This document shows, piece after piece, positions 36,260 through 48,700 of a stretch of DNA of 64,000 bases. A program made the translations under genes and the position numbers. The DNA is from Siphonodentalium dalli (taxonomy: Eukaryota; Mollusca; Scaphopoda; Gadilida; Siphonodentaliidae): contig CP136064.1 of the NCBI GenBank assembly GCA_032622095.1, positions 43,420,989 through 43,484,988 of the forward strand. Reading direction: 5' to 3'. Within the stretch, counting starts at the first letter, position 1; each line of letters begins with the position of its first letter. The notes under the pieces are model-generated. The model saw only the letters and a program-made list of their open reading frames with translations, did no database searches and was not told where the DNA came from.

Positions 36260-37479
36260 GTCCCCCGAAAAATTTATTTTTGGGGGACTATTGTAATCAG
36301 CGTCGTCCGTGCGTGCGTGCGTGCGTCCGGAGTTATAACTCCAGTAATGATCATCCGATTTTACTGAATATTGGTATGTAAGTGTCTCAACCAAGAACAC
36401 AGGTGCTCTGGAATTCTGGGTTTGACCCGATGCTCTTTTATGGAGTTATTTCCTTTTTATAAACTTTTTTTTACTTAGAACATTTCTCACTTTTTCGGTT
36501 TCCGGATGATATCTCAAGTTTGGATCCTTTAATTGAAAATACCGTTTTTATGTGGATCAGTCATATCAAGATACAGGTTGAGTTCGAATTGGAATTTTGA
36601 TTTTTCCTAGAGTTATGGACTTCTTTGGTGTCCGGATGGTAACTCAAGTTTGGATTGTTCAATTGAAAATTCCGTGTGAGTCATCGATATCAAAATACAG
36701 GTCAAGTTCGAATTTGAGTTTAATCCGATGATTTTTCTCAGAGTTATGGGCTTTTCGACTTAGAAAAACATTTTTTATAATTTTCTGTATGAGGGTACCT
36801 TCATGGTGTAATCAACTCCTACAGTTTTGATCGTATATATTTGAAACTTCATAGTATTGTTACCCACATATTGGAGATGTGCAAAATGTACATAAATGAC
36901 AGGGGGGGGGGGGGTCGGAAACAAATTTCAGGCACGTATGGCATTTTTTCCCTTTCGATCATTTTTTGTACCCACCCACCCCCACCGCCAAATTTTTTTC
37001 CGTTTTCGGCAGTTTTTTCCGACCATTTTTTGACACCCACCCCCCTTTTAACACTAAAACAGAGATTTGCGGGGGGAAATTCACTGTAAACAGCTGTATA
37101 TGAATTTCTGTGCATACTATTTATCATGGATGTTAACATGGACATGTAAATAGGAATGAGTCATTTTGAGGTCATTCGGCCAAAAAAAACATGGCTGCCA
37201 GCGGCCATCTTGGATTTCAAAATTTGCAACAAAATACAACACGATAACTGCCTGCAGTCAGTTTACCAGTTAGAATTACATTATTTCTCACATTCAATGT
37301 GGTTTTGAAGCCCAACTCATTGCCAAAACACTACAAAAACAAGCAGGAATTGTTTTTTTTAGTTGCGGAAAAAATTGCTTGTTGGTGGCTTTGACCACCC
37401 ACCCACCCCGGCATATAATTTCTTTACGGAATTATTAACCATTTCGACTCAGAATAATTCAACATTTTTTCCGGGGGAC
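36260..37479 (+). mobile_element. GTCCCCC-ended repeat element
   Basis: 1.22 kb beginning with the hairpin GTCCCCCGAAAAA / TATTTTTGGGGGAC and ending CCGGGGGAC. The start is followed by a CGTGCGTGCG run and CCGGAGTTATAACTCC. A unit of about 125 bp with TCCGGATG(A/G)TA(A/T)CTCAAGTTTGG is repeated in tandem (36500-36745). A similar arrangement (GGGGGAC, then CGTCCGTCCG) is a common invertebrate repeat in my recollection. C- and G-runs create the frames at 36841-37145. Confidence 0.55.
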
Positions 37480-37482
37480 ACT

Positions 37483-38240
37483 GTGGTCGGCTGATCTTTT
37501 ATTCAAATTTGAATCCATCGGCACATCCTGCAGCCCACATTTATTGGAGAAATGTTTTCAAAATTTACAGACATGTTTATGATGACCAAAAGATGGGAGC
37601 TGTCGAATTTGAACGATTTTCTATGAAAAACATGGCCGCCGGCAGCCATCTTGTATTTTATTCTTTGCATGACTAGGTCCTTTGGTATGACCACATCCCT
37701 CCATTTATCGCCACCAAACGTCATAAATTTGTTCGAAATTCGTTAAAAAACATAGCTGCCAGCAGCCATCTTTGATTTTACTCTTTGAATGACTAAATCA
37801 GTCGACACAACATACAGGTCACACCCCTCATACGATCGTCACCAAGCTCCATAAGGATCTTCTGGTGACCTATATATGGGAAGCAACATTTTCAGAATTA
37901 CGTTAAAAAAACATGGTCGCTAGCGGCCATCTTGGAATTGACTAAAATCATTTGGCTCACCCAACATGACACATCCCTCATCCAAACTTCACAGGGTTCT
38001 TTGTGTGAGCTCTAAATGGAAACTGTCCAATTCCGCCTGGAGCCATCTTGGATTCCACGTTTGAATCCATCGCACACCCTGCAGCCCACATTTAGTGGAG
38101 GAATGTTTGGAATGACATTAAATTTTCATTTACACAATACAGATCATTTATTGAAACTTTTTGACTTTCCTTCTGTATCATTCTATTGACTGCTCAGCAT
38201 AATCTCCCCCGGGCCAGTGTCAGCAACAGCATATTTTTTA
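37483..38240 (-). repeat. Family G repeat, copy G3 (inverted)
   Basis: Reverse-orientation counterpart of G2. Units contain CAGCCATCTTGTATTTTA-type phrases and CACACCCTGCAGCCCACATT near 37525 and 38074. Together with G2 it forms the arms of a roughly 5.1-kb inverted structure around L2 and the GTCCCCC element. Further G-like pieces lie at 36228-36258 and 37187-37220. Confidence 0.7.
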
Positions 38241-38526
38241 TGAATCCCGATTCAAGTCTAAATATAGCTAATGTGTGAATAAAGTGCATATGCATCTGAA
38301 TGTTTGGGTATATTATTTGTCTATAAAGTGGCTTAATTGAATCGTAAGGTCGTGGTTAAATCTATAGTCGAAATGCAATTTGCCGTAATTATGGTACTGA
38401 CCAGATGGAGTTCTCCTTGTTGGTACTCTTTTTGGTATGGCCTTGAACGTTTTTGCGCACATTTCGGTTCTAAATAGCCAAAAATTGTCCCGAGAATGTG
38501 ATACGACATTCTAACTAAAATTTATA

Positions 38527-39049
38527 TTAAAGATACGGGCGGTGTTGGCGGTGGGTATGCTGTTAAAATATTCACCTCCGCCAAAAACGCCATAAACAGA
38601 AAGAATAGTAAAATATAGTCAGACCTTGTTCTTATACCAATCAGAAATATGGCATAAACAGCATGTTATTGTCAAATATTTTTCCTTTGTTATGTAAACA
38701 CAAGCAAAAAACGTAACACAACCTGGCTTTTGTTTAGATCCGGATATGGTAAAAATAAAGAGTGTTATTTGTTATTGTTTTCCTGATATGGATATAATAA
38801 AGAGCGTTTATATCATTTGTGTGTGATTAACCAACATAATTGCGCTGTGTTATCTAAACAGGAGCAAAACTTATGTAACACGAGAAATTTCTTGATTACG
38901 TACACCAACGTACGCCTCGACGACAATGTACTATTTACGCGCTGATTATGTTTGGCATATGAACAAAACTATATATATATTAATATTCCTTCCGTTGATG
39001 GCGATTTGAACAAATATGAATATTTCTGCAACGAACGCCGACCGTGCCT
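38527..39049 (+). mobile_element. Family H MITE, copy H2
   Basis: 523 bp, colinear with H1 and H3, starting TTAAAGATACGGGCGGTGTT. The right end has lost the terminal CTTTAA, as in H1. Confidence 0.85.
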
Positions 39050-39884
39050 GCCATTGATAGAACCGGACAGATGTCCTTGATTCATATCTATCATTGTATA
39101 CCACGGAATCTATATAAAAGGGAGGCATGTGTTTGTGCCTTTACAGTTGTCCCGTCCCGTCTTTTCTTTGATATGGAATAATAAGAGTTCGTTGCCAGTC
39201 TTCCCCTGACATGAAAATATAAAGAGCGTTTTTTTCAATTTATGTAATTGGCAATTATTGACAGCATAAAACAAGTTTAGAACAATATGTTGTGTATTTA
39301 TCTTATTCGTAATAATTTAGAGGTTACAATGAGCTACCTCATGGCTGCCTCATAGTCGTATTAACATTTTGAGAGTACTATATGCCCGCGAATGTAAAAC
39401 TGAGGGAAACATAGTGCGAATCAAAAGTTTAAAATAGCGAATCTCGGAGAAAAAGTAGAGACATTGTGCGCATACAGGTTATTGTAACTCTAATTTCATA
39501 GATCATGTGACATTTCACGATTTTCGTCTATAAACTGCTGACTTGTGCGAGGACGAATTTCTCAATACTTTTGGACACGGGGTGTAATTCTATTTTAACA
39601 CAAGTTTTTCTAACTCTGTGATTGTGAATTAATAGATTGCTGATTAAAACATCCCTTATTAATTCGGTGCATGCCGACTTAAAACAAAGTAGCGATTGGT
39701 GTGGTGACAGACCACACATGCTCCACCCAGCCCGACACGTCCGCTTTGCTGATATTCCACACATACATGTACCTTGCAAACCAAATATGTTACATTTATT
39801 AGATTGAGTGGACTAAACGTCGCGTACATCTTTGTATATAATCAACAACTGTGGAGGCATACACCATGGTTTTGTTTCAATACT
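39050..39884. other. Stretch between H2 and H4
   Basis: Nothing identified; a reverse frame at 39528-39779 has several Cys but no spacing that I recognise. Confidence 0.4.
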
Positions 39885-40385
39885 TTAAAGGCACGTGAGG
39901 CCTTAGTTGTCGAAAATATTCATATTTGTTCCAACCACCATAAACAGAAAACAATTAAAACGCATGCAGTTTCGTTCATATATACCATGAACATCGCGTA
40001 AACAGCATGTTATCATAAAGATTTACTATATTTTACCTAAGCAAGAGCCTGATTGTGTTACAGAAGACAGCACAATGCTGCTGGCTAATCACACACAAAT
40101 GGCATAAACGCTCTGTATTAGTTCCATATCAGGAATTCACCAACAAAGAACGCTCTTTATGTTACCATCATAATATAAACAAACACCAGAAAAGTAACTT
40201 TTTATGATTTTGTTTACATAACAATGGTCAAAGGTATGACAATAACATACTGTTTGGGCGATATTTCCTATTTGTATACGGACAAAGTCTGTCTACATTT
40301 TGTTGTTCTTTCTGTTTGTGGCGGTTTTTGACGGGTGGAAATATTTTCACAGCATACCCACAGCCAAGGCCAACCGTACCTTTAA
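39885..40385 (-). mobile_element. Family H MITE, copy H4 (diverged, inverted)
   Basis: Reverse-orientation, more diverged copy. It starts TTAAAGGCACGTGAGGCC and ends GGCCAACCGTACCTTTAA, with the internal AAAGAGCG/TGTGTGATTA phrases in reverse. TTAA is present at both ends. The end at 39885 also matches the fragment at 628-666. Confidence 0.7.
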
Positions 40386-40577
40386 CAGTTATCGATTTCG
40401 TGGTATACATGTAACATTGGTGTCTAGCCTCATCCACGTGACACACAAGTATATCTACGAATTTCAGTTATCACGGACACACACGCACAATGCATATATA
40501 CACTCCAACGAAATGCTAGAAGCTGATTCTGTATACTAAGAGTTTGTCTGCAATGATTTGAATGCATTACTCAACTA

Positions 40578-41101
40578 TTAAAGATACGGGCGGCGTTGGC
40601 GGTGGATATGCTGTTAAAATATTCACCTCCGTCAAAAACCATCATAAACAGAAAGAATATTAAAATATAGACAGACCTTGTTCTTACACCAATCAGAAAT
40701 ATGGCATAAACAGTATGTTATTGTCAATTTTGTTTGCTTTGTTGTGTAAACAAAAGCAAAAAACGTTACGTTTCCTTGCTTTTGTTTAGATCCGGATATG
40801 GTAAACACAAAGAGCGTTATTTGTTACTCTTTTCCTGATATGGAAATAATAAATAGGTATTAGGCAATGTGTGATTAACCAATAGAATTCCGTTGTGTTA
40901 TGTAAACAGAAGCACAACTTCTGTACCACGATCAGGCTCTTGTTTACGTACATCATCGTACGTCTTGACGACAATATACTATTTACGCGCTGATTATTTT
41001 TGGCATATGAACAAAACTTTATATATTTTAATATTCCTTCTGTTGATGGCGATTTGAACAAATATGAATATTTCTTCAACGAACGTCGCTCGTGCCTTTA
41101 A
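40578..41101 (+). mobile_element. Family H MITE, copy H3 (most complete)
   Basis: 524 bp with ends TTAAAGATACGGGCGGCGTT and AACGTCGCTCGTGCCTTTAA. Short inverted ends (TTAAAG-RY-ACG-RGCG) and TTAA at both borders would fit a TTAA-targeting superfamily (piggyBac or Kolobok), but TTAA could also be part of the ends. No reading frame of note. Confidence 0.85.
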
Positions 41102-42460
41102 CTACTTGCATGACGATTTCTAAAATTAGAACCTATTTACGCGGTCGGTGTTTTCACTTTCAATAATCGTCATATTTTACGTCAATGATGCGCCCGTATA
41201 TAGCTATTTCAATTTACTATTGGACGCATGAGTAATAGTATTGGTAACCATCACAACAATCAGATTAGTACCGTACAGTTAAAGTTCTTTTGCTCTCTGA
41301 ACGTTTTCATCGTGATGGTATTTATAACCAGACGATGCCTTCAGTGACGACTAAGAACCATAACTGCCATTGGATACAGGGAATTTGACGGAAATGTGTG
41401 TAACAGTTTTGAATTCGCGCCAATTTGCGCTCATTTCAATTGACCGAATTTAAAACTGAACGAAAAATTGTACTGTTTGAATTTATAGCACTTAACATTC
41501 TGCGCTCCAAATTACACCTAATCATGTTCGCTTTTTAATTTTGCCCGGTATCGGGATATGTCGATAAATACTTTAACTACATTTACATTTCTACGAGCAT
41601 TATATGTCACAGAAGTATACGCCATAAAAACAACTTTGATCACGATGGTTGGGTCCAATACTCCTTCCAAATTACGTAGACATAATTTGGAAGCTCGAAC
41701 GAACCATGCCCGTTTAAATACGAGTAAGGTATGTTCGTTTAACATGAATATCCCTTAATTGGACAACAGTTGCGTTCAGGTTCATTTTGATCATGCGAAT
41801 TAACCACAATAAAAATCCGACACATTGAACATGAATGGCTAACCAAGCTGTTTGTTGATTTTGTATTGTGATCCAATTCCGAGAGCGCTTTAAGTCTGCC
41901 ATCTGATCTTAATATATTTACAAATCCCATAGGCGCGTAATTTTGTATGGAACTTTTGCGAGATATAACGTTTTGAACACATTCAGGTTGTGAGAAATCA
42001 ACACGCCTCACCCCAGGCGTACCGCGTGGAAACCGGAAATGCATCAATATTGACTTTCCTGTTCAAAACCTAAAGAAGAATAGGCGCACAATTAGCACCA
42101 ATGTGTCATGTATGCCTGCTAGCAGTAACACACATCTCTTTGTTAAAAATGAAATCATTCAAATATATCTTCTGGACTTATTGCAGTGAACAAAACAGAT
42201 AAATGATTACCCAGACTCTATATCGACTGAAAAAATGTAGCAATTGAAAATTCCAACCGTGATTGATTGGTGGTTTAACGTCGTTTTAGCTATTAGGCCA
42301 TATCACGACCAAGAACTGAATCTGGTATAAACAAAATCGCAGCGAAGCAACATTGTAGATAAACTAGAGAGTGGATTGGTTTAAAACGATGAGCTATGTA
42401 CAAATAATAGCACCCAAGAGGAAATAATTCCGCTTGGAGTCAGGAATATAAATTCAAGAA
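41102..42460. other. Stretch between H3 and L3
   Basis: No gene supported; contains the SINE-core fragment at 42261. Frames at 41518-41758 and 41714-42047 overlap on opposite strands. Confidence 0.4.
42261..42310 (+). repeat. SINE-core-like fragment
   Basis: TTTAACGTCGTTTTAGC followed by TATTAGGCCATATCACGACC. I recall similar phrases as the core of an abundant SINE-like repeat in gastropod genomes; a library search is needed. No tRNA-like head or tail is visible. Confidence 0.45.
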
Positions 42461-43740
42461 CTGACTGGTGTGCATGCATAATATAAAACGCAAACAAATA
42501 GTAAGAAAATAAAGAAAATAAAATTACCAAGGCTGCACATCGAAATGTGTAGAGTAGTTTCTAACATAAGATTTTGCATTGACATGGTATTTTTAATATG
42601 TGACGAATCGCGCATGAACATTTATCAATGCGTCAAGCTGATTGTCGGCTGGTTGAGACAGAATATCAACTTTCACCAACCGAGAGCTTCAACCCAGAAA
42701 TACTGTTTGGTGTCTTTTAGTGTTAATCGTTTCTCATCAATCTTCTGGTCAAACTGTGAAAGTTCAAATATGTACCTATCTTTCTGAGATTCGAAACGTA
42801 AGAGTGACTTTTGTTTTGTTTTGGCGATTTTTGTTAGGCGATTTTTGTTGTGGAGCTATAGCATCAACAGGCATTGATGGTCGAGCACCAACTATTTTCT
42901 TGGCATCGAAATATGATAGATGTTTCTCAACTTTACACTATTGAATCGATGGGACATGGACCATCCATTGCAGCATGTGAACCTTGGCAGTTTAAGCACT
43001 GTTGTTGTTTAGTACAATCCTTATGACCATGTCCAGAAACAGAACAGCATGCACATATTATTTCTTTATGTTTACAGTGTTCCTGACCACGAACATATCC
43101 TGACGTTTACATGACATTTAAAACACTAATGGATTTGGAACATATGTAGACAGATCTATATTCATATATCCAACCTTCAATGCCGGCGGACCTTCGCGGC
43201 GATTGAAAGTCAAAAGATAACCATGTAAAGGAACGTTTAGTCCATCAACTGTCTTAGAAAATCTGCGAACAACACTAACTCCCTGTGGTGCCAACTCAGC
43301 CAACATATCCGATTCAGAAGAGTCGGGGATATCACAGTTTCACAAAATTGATTCAATATCTTGAGAGGAGCAGCCGTGACTGAATTGTATACAATAGCTG
43401 TTAACTTCAACAAGGCATCATATTAAACAGGAGAGAGCCAGTCACTGGCCCGGTCCTGGTCGGTTTGGCGGATTTCAGTTGTCCAGCAACACTTTGAAGT
43501 GTCTTATCCAATGCCAAATATAGAACATATTTTGAGTATTGAGGGAACACCCCAGCATCATTGGAAGTTAGTAAGTCATCATTCTTACAATCAGATCGTG
43601 TTTTATTGGTTTGATTTGCCATATAAAAAGCAATGAAATAGACAACTAGCCCAGCAGCCGCCGTGGACTATCCTTCGAACTCTGGTCGGGCCAAAAAACT
43701 GGTATATAGCTGAAGCAGTGATTCGTTTAGCCACCGCATG
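42461..43740 (-). pseudogene. LINE ORF1 relic L3 (no RT)
   Basis: Reverse-strand relic colinear with L2. Its most intact piece is the N-terminus: ATG at 43620-43622, MANQTNKTRSDCKNDDLL, running 71 codons. After a break comes VRRFSKTVDGLNVPL and LKVGYMNIDLSTYVPN (43118-43306). The first knuckle is damaged. A second Cys/His cluster (SGHGHKDC) and the NCQGSHAAMD motif survive in shifted frames near 42960-43060. The C-terminal QLDALINVHA piece and the AT-rich tail near 42480-42540 match L2. As in L2, no reverse transcriptase follows. Confidence 0.8.
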
Positions 43741-44368
43741 TATCAGCCTCTCGGTACCACAAAAAGGCGTAGACAATACATGATTCAACATTCAACAAAC
43801 AAAGGAAACTCGGTACATATATACCAAACAAATGACAATTATGAGCGAACGAGGAAAGATATCTGAATTAATATTGCAAAGTGATTGGGCCATATTTTGT
43901 AAATAGATTCATTCGTTATGACTCATCTCTGGACTATAAATCACAAATATGATATACCAAATACTTCAATAGGAGCATAAAGCGTTGTTATATTTAATTG
44001 AAAATATTAAACGATATTCATGTGATCCCCGCCCGGGCGACCCATCGTCTGGGTATTCGATTGTTCGACGCACCATTCCCACGGTTGAGGATGTGATTTT
44101 ATTTCCAAAACGTCGTCATGTCATCTTCATTTATGTTAAATATGACGCGTATTGTTGGTGTAAATGTGGATGGAATAACTGTCTGTAACCGCAAACCCAT
44201 AAATTGGCAGACGACAGACGAGGGCCACGTGTTATCAACCTTGGGCCATTTAGGTTTTTGAAAATGGACACGACTCGCGGGCCAGACAACACACAGAAAG
44301 GAGAGAACAGAAACATATGTGAAAAAACCTGAAAAACGTGGACTATGAGCTAAGCCGTACCCGCGGAT
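43741..44368. other. Stretch between L3 and D2
   Basis: Nothing supported. A reverse frame at 44099-44461 runs into D2 and lacks domain features. Confidence 0.4.
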
Positions 44369-44530
44369 CCAACCTGTTCTACAGAAAACCAGCACACTAT
44401 ACATGTGTCTGTTTATAATAGAATTTGTTTTCGGTAGATAATCTGCACAGTATGGTCTCATTTTAAGTGTTAATGTGGTGAAAATGAGAGCGTTTTAGTC
44501 ACCCTATCGACTCTTAAAACTCACCGGCGT
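44369..44530 (+). mobile_element. Family D fragment D2
   Basis: Matches the left 160 bp of family D, from CCAACCTGTTCT through GGTAGATAATCTGC to ACCCTATCGACTC. The right half is missing. Confidence 0.7.
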
Positions 44531-44600
44531 GTTATCCCTTTATCCTGACACGGCTCTCATCCGGCAGAATGATCAAGCTTTTTGATCGCATGAGTGTTAT

Positions 44601-45000
44601 TTAACCCTTTACCCAACAGAAGGGCCCTGTGCCAATGCATTCTCTTATATATGCGAGTCGACCATAGGTCGCCTCGCATATATAAGAGAATGCATTGGCT
44701 TAACACATTAAAAATTATAAAATTGTTAAAGAATGTAAGAAAAAATGGTAAAAAGTTTTTAAAAAAGATTTTTTTTAGGCCAATGCATTCTCTTATATAT
44801 GCGAGGCGACCTATGGTCGACTCGCATATATAAGAGAATGCATTGGCACAGGGTATAACTGTAACTATCACAATGTGGTCAAGGAGCCGGTTCCAATGAT
44901 ATCCATATGTGTATGGTTCTATTGAGACAGACCGAAGATATTTTAGGCTGTTGAAGCTTTATTTGGCCGGTTTTGGCCGGTTTGTTGGGTAAAGGGTTAA
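44601..45000 (-). mobile_element. Family C MITE, copy C2
   Basis: 400 bp, inverted relative to C1, with TTAA at 44601-44604 and 44997-45000 and the same CCCTTTACCCAACA ends. Palindromes are at 44632-44698 and 44780-44846 (67 bp each, the second the reverse complement of the first). The GGCCGGTTTTGGCCGG phrase marks the long asymmetric arm. Confidence 0.9.
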
Positions 45001-45795
45001 CGCTCATGGTCATTCTTTTTTAAGAATGCCCGCGGAGCATTATTTTTTAAAGAATACCCGTGGCCATTCTTTAAGAATACGTAAGGGATTATTTGATGCT
45101 ATATTCCGGTCGCCAGTCGAGAAAATAGAATAAATATCGGGTGTTAATATGGGGGTGGGGGTAATTAGTAACTAGCGGGGAATTTCCTACATTCCGCGAC
45201 CTGATTTCCATTCTGTCCTAAGTGCATTTTTTGTGTTTCCGAGTAAATCGATTTTTAAATTTCAAAGTTCTGGCAATTGGTTGTTATTAGACTTATGGTG
45301 GATATCCTGGTATCTGCCGAGAAATCAGTATTCATTCTGCCAATAACCATCAACTTAGATAAGGAGATGCTCTTTCTTATATGATATTTCGACCAGATTC
45401 GGGAGGTGGGGTGCGATTTTTTGCATTTAGCACAATATGGACTCAGTCTTAGTAGAATATTTTTCGTGGGACACTATGGAAACGGAAATTTTTTCAGGAC
45501 CGGTCTGTTCCAAGTGGTGATTATAAAAGAGATAATACGCACTTGGGACAACATGAAGAACTATTTAGTCTCAATTTACCGTATAACATGATAGAATTAT
45601 AGATTACAATGTGAGCAGAGTGTCATATGTGCGCTCTTTGGAACAGTTAGCCAGCACATCGACATATAAACAAGTATTTTGAATTGGTGTTGTATGGAAA
45701 GCAAACGACTCTTGATGATATATTTCATACGTAATGTTGATATGGCTTCATGGAATGTACTCTTCGTTAATGTTACATTGCGAATTTGACGCGTA
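45001..45795. other. Stretch between C2 and A2
   Basis: 45008-45085 holds three short overlapping inverted units of the ATTCTTTAAAGAAT type. 45181-45227 recurs inverted at 50764-50805. No gene supported. Confidence 0.45.
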
Positions 45796-48700
45796 TATGT
45801 CCAGGATATATTGGTCGACATCTGCACCCCCCTCCCCAGGACTCAACTTCACCCCACTAATTTTCTTTCTTAATGTCTCCTCTAATTTGTTTCGGTTGTT
45901 AACAAGAAAAAAAAGTGGCCGCAGAGACTCCAGACAAGATGGCGTTTATATGCATCAGGTCTCTTTGATCGCCGTTATAGTAAAGATGATATAAAAAGCG
46001 GTCTTGTTTTCCGCTCGATTCGTTATGCTAATATACAACCCTCATAAATTAGCCAGAAGTCCGACACCAGAATTTAATATGGCGGCCAAGATGGCCGCCG
46101 AAATGTGAATATATGCTATTTTTCTTACATTTTACCACCTTTCGTTTGTCTCTATGGGAAAATATTGGCATCTTGGCGTGAATTTATACATTTATCGTAT
46201 AGAAGAGTCATTGACGAACACAATGGGATCATAATATACATTCATAGCGGGATAGTTTTGTCCAATAACACGTTTCCCAAATGCCGGTATAATAGGTCAA
46301 AGCCGAATCAACACTAATAACGCGATGTAATGTTTCGAATCAATAAAAGTTATTGCTATCATAACAACACCCATGCATATATATGTGCAGGAGATACTCG
46401 AGCTATGATTCCTCTTATACCCGAGTTGTGGAATATTCATTCAAATCCAAGACGGCGGCCAAAATGGCCACCAGAAATAGAAAAATCGCTGATTTTAACA
46501 TCAGTGAGCGTTATTGTCACGACAACTCCACACCTGTTAACTATTGTGAGTTGGGAACACTTAGGCGAAGTAATTTCATTATACCATATCCAAATAAAAG
46601 TTCCCCAGATCTAAAATGGCACCCACAATGGCGGAAAGAATTTGAAAAATCACCGAAATTCCCTCATATTCACATCATTGGGCATTATTTTCGAGACAAC
46701 TGCACACATGCGGACAGTTGATTTGGAAATACTGAGGTGAAGTAATTACCTTGCATCTCATACAATAAATTGTTTTCCAAATCAAAGATAGCGGCCAAAA
46801 TGGAGACCGAAATTTGAAATCAAGCTCACATTCCTTTACTTTCTTACGATGGTCGTTATTGTTATGCGAATTATGCCCACAAGTACATGTTCATATGGAA
46901 CATTGATAGGAAGTATTCATTTGAGTTTGGAAAACTCTCACAGTCAAGATGGTGGCCAAACTGGCGGCCAGAAATTGAAAAGAAGTCGATATTATCACAT
47001 ACTAATTCCAACTTTTTGTCATTATATCGATACGTATGGTCGACACTGTACATAATTTTGGCCATTTATTAGTTTCAACATAAGTCGTAGCCTCTGGAAA
47101 GATGAAACCCCACAATTAATTATCACGATGTGGCATTTCGAAATCCATTGTCCACCATAAGCGCCCATAATGACCGTTTAGGTGCGCCAAATAGCCATAG
47201 TATGGCCTCCAAAAATCAAAACAACAGTACCTGAGCTTATTCTGATTTGCCACATTCAGCATTATCTGCATGGACCAGTTTCCGTCTCTTCGTCAGATTA
47301 ATCTATCTCTCTCACACCATCACAGTTTTCTACACTTCTTTTTAGAAAGGTCCCACTAATCGGAATATTTCAAACAATACATATGCCGGTGCCCAGCTCA
47401 CGTGTTTGTCTCGAAAGCTGGGAATTCTTATCCTTATTCTTGGCGATCTTCATTCGTGGTATAGCTTATGGTATAATTCAGATGCTACATATGGGATCTG
47501 AGCGTTATTTTGTGCGATAAACTAGAAAGGAATGTGGTCGATGCATATACTAGCTTTCAGAAGGATCTCGCTATCTGCGTATTTTCAGCTTTGGAGACCT
47601 AATGGGGATAACAACATATACACCTGGTGATCTTACCAAACAGCCACTTCTCAATATATGGTTCATCAATTCACATACTCATCTAATGCACTGACGTACC
47701 CGGACAACTTATGTATATGGCTTCGAATATTGAAAGCCAGACATTTGATGGATGTCTTTCCGCTAAGGCGTAGAAGACCATAATGCATAACATACCCACA
47801 CGTCTTGACCATGAACAAAAGATAAATCTTGTTGCGTACAGCAATTGTCTCACCGAACAAATTCAAGCAGATAATACCAATACGCACGGTGCTAGTTTGT
47901 GGGCATGTGTCATGATAGCGGAAATGAAATTGGACCATGATTGCACCGCCCTTCTTTGGGTATATTTTAGATTCAGACATGATCTCATGTGAGGCTTTGC
48001 TTTCCTTGTATGCTAAGATTGTTCCCATCCGTTTGGAAGCCGTTCACAATAAACTGGACCAGGAGTGTACCACTGGCTACTACTATATAAGACACACCCA
48101 GACTAGGGTATAGTCTTAAAGACGATGCCTTTCATAGTTGGTTGATATGTCATACACACACTGGGTGGTGGTCGGTATGGTTCAAGAAAGTACAAATGCC
48201 ACCAACACAAGGGTGAAATGTTCAACGCGAAGAACATATAGAGGAATGTTACGTTGATGATATCTTGCATTCAGTTCAACATACGTTGGGTAAACAAAGT
48301 GATATCTTGGCAACATCACCATTCCGACCATTTTACCATGGCCAATTTATTTCATTCCCACTATCATGGTGTATGTCCACAAACTAACACCGCGAGTATT
48401 GTTCTTCTCTGCTGGGAGCTATTCGACGAGACGACTGCGGGACATCACACAGTTTCCTTGGGATCATGGTCAAGAATTGTGGGTAGTCCGTACATTATGG
48501 TCTTCTCCTCAGCAGATATACATCTGTCCAAGGGAATGAGACAGCTAGCAACCTTCGAAACAATGCCGAAGTTGTCCACATATGCCAATGCGTTCGCTAA
48601 GTTTGTGAGTTGACGAACCATCTATTGAGAAGTGACTAGCTAATTGGTTCGCCAGGTGTACATGTCGTTATCCCCATGGGGTATGAGACACATACATAGA

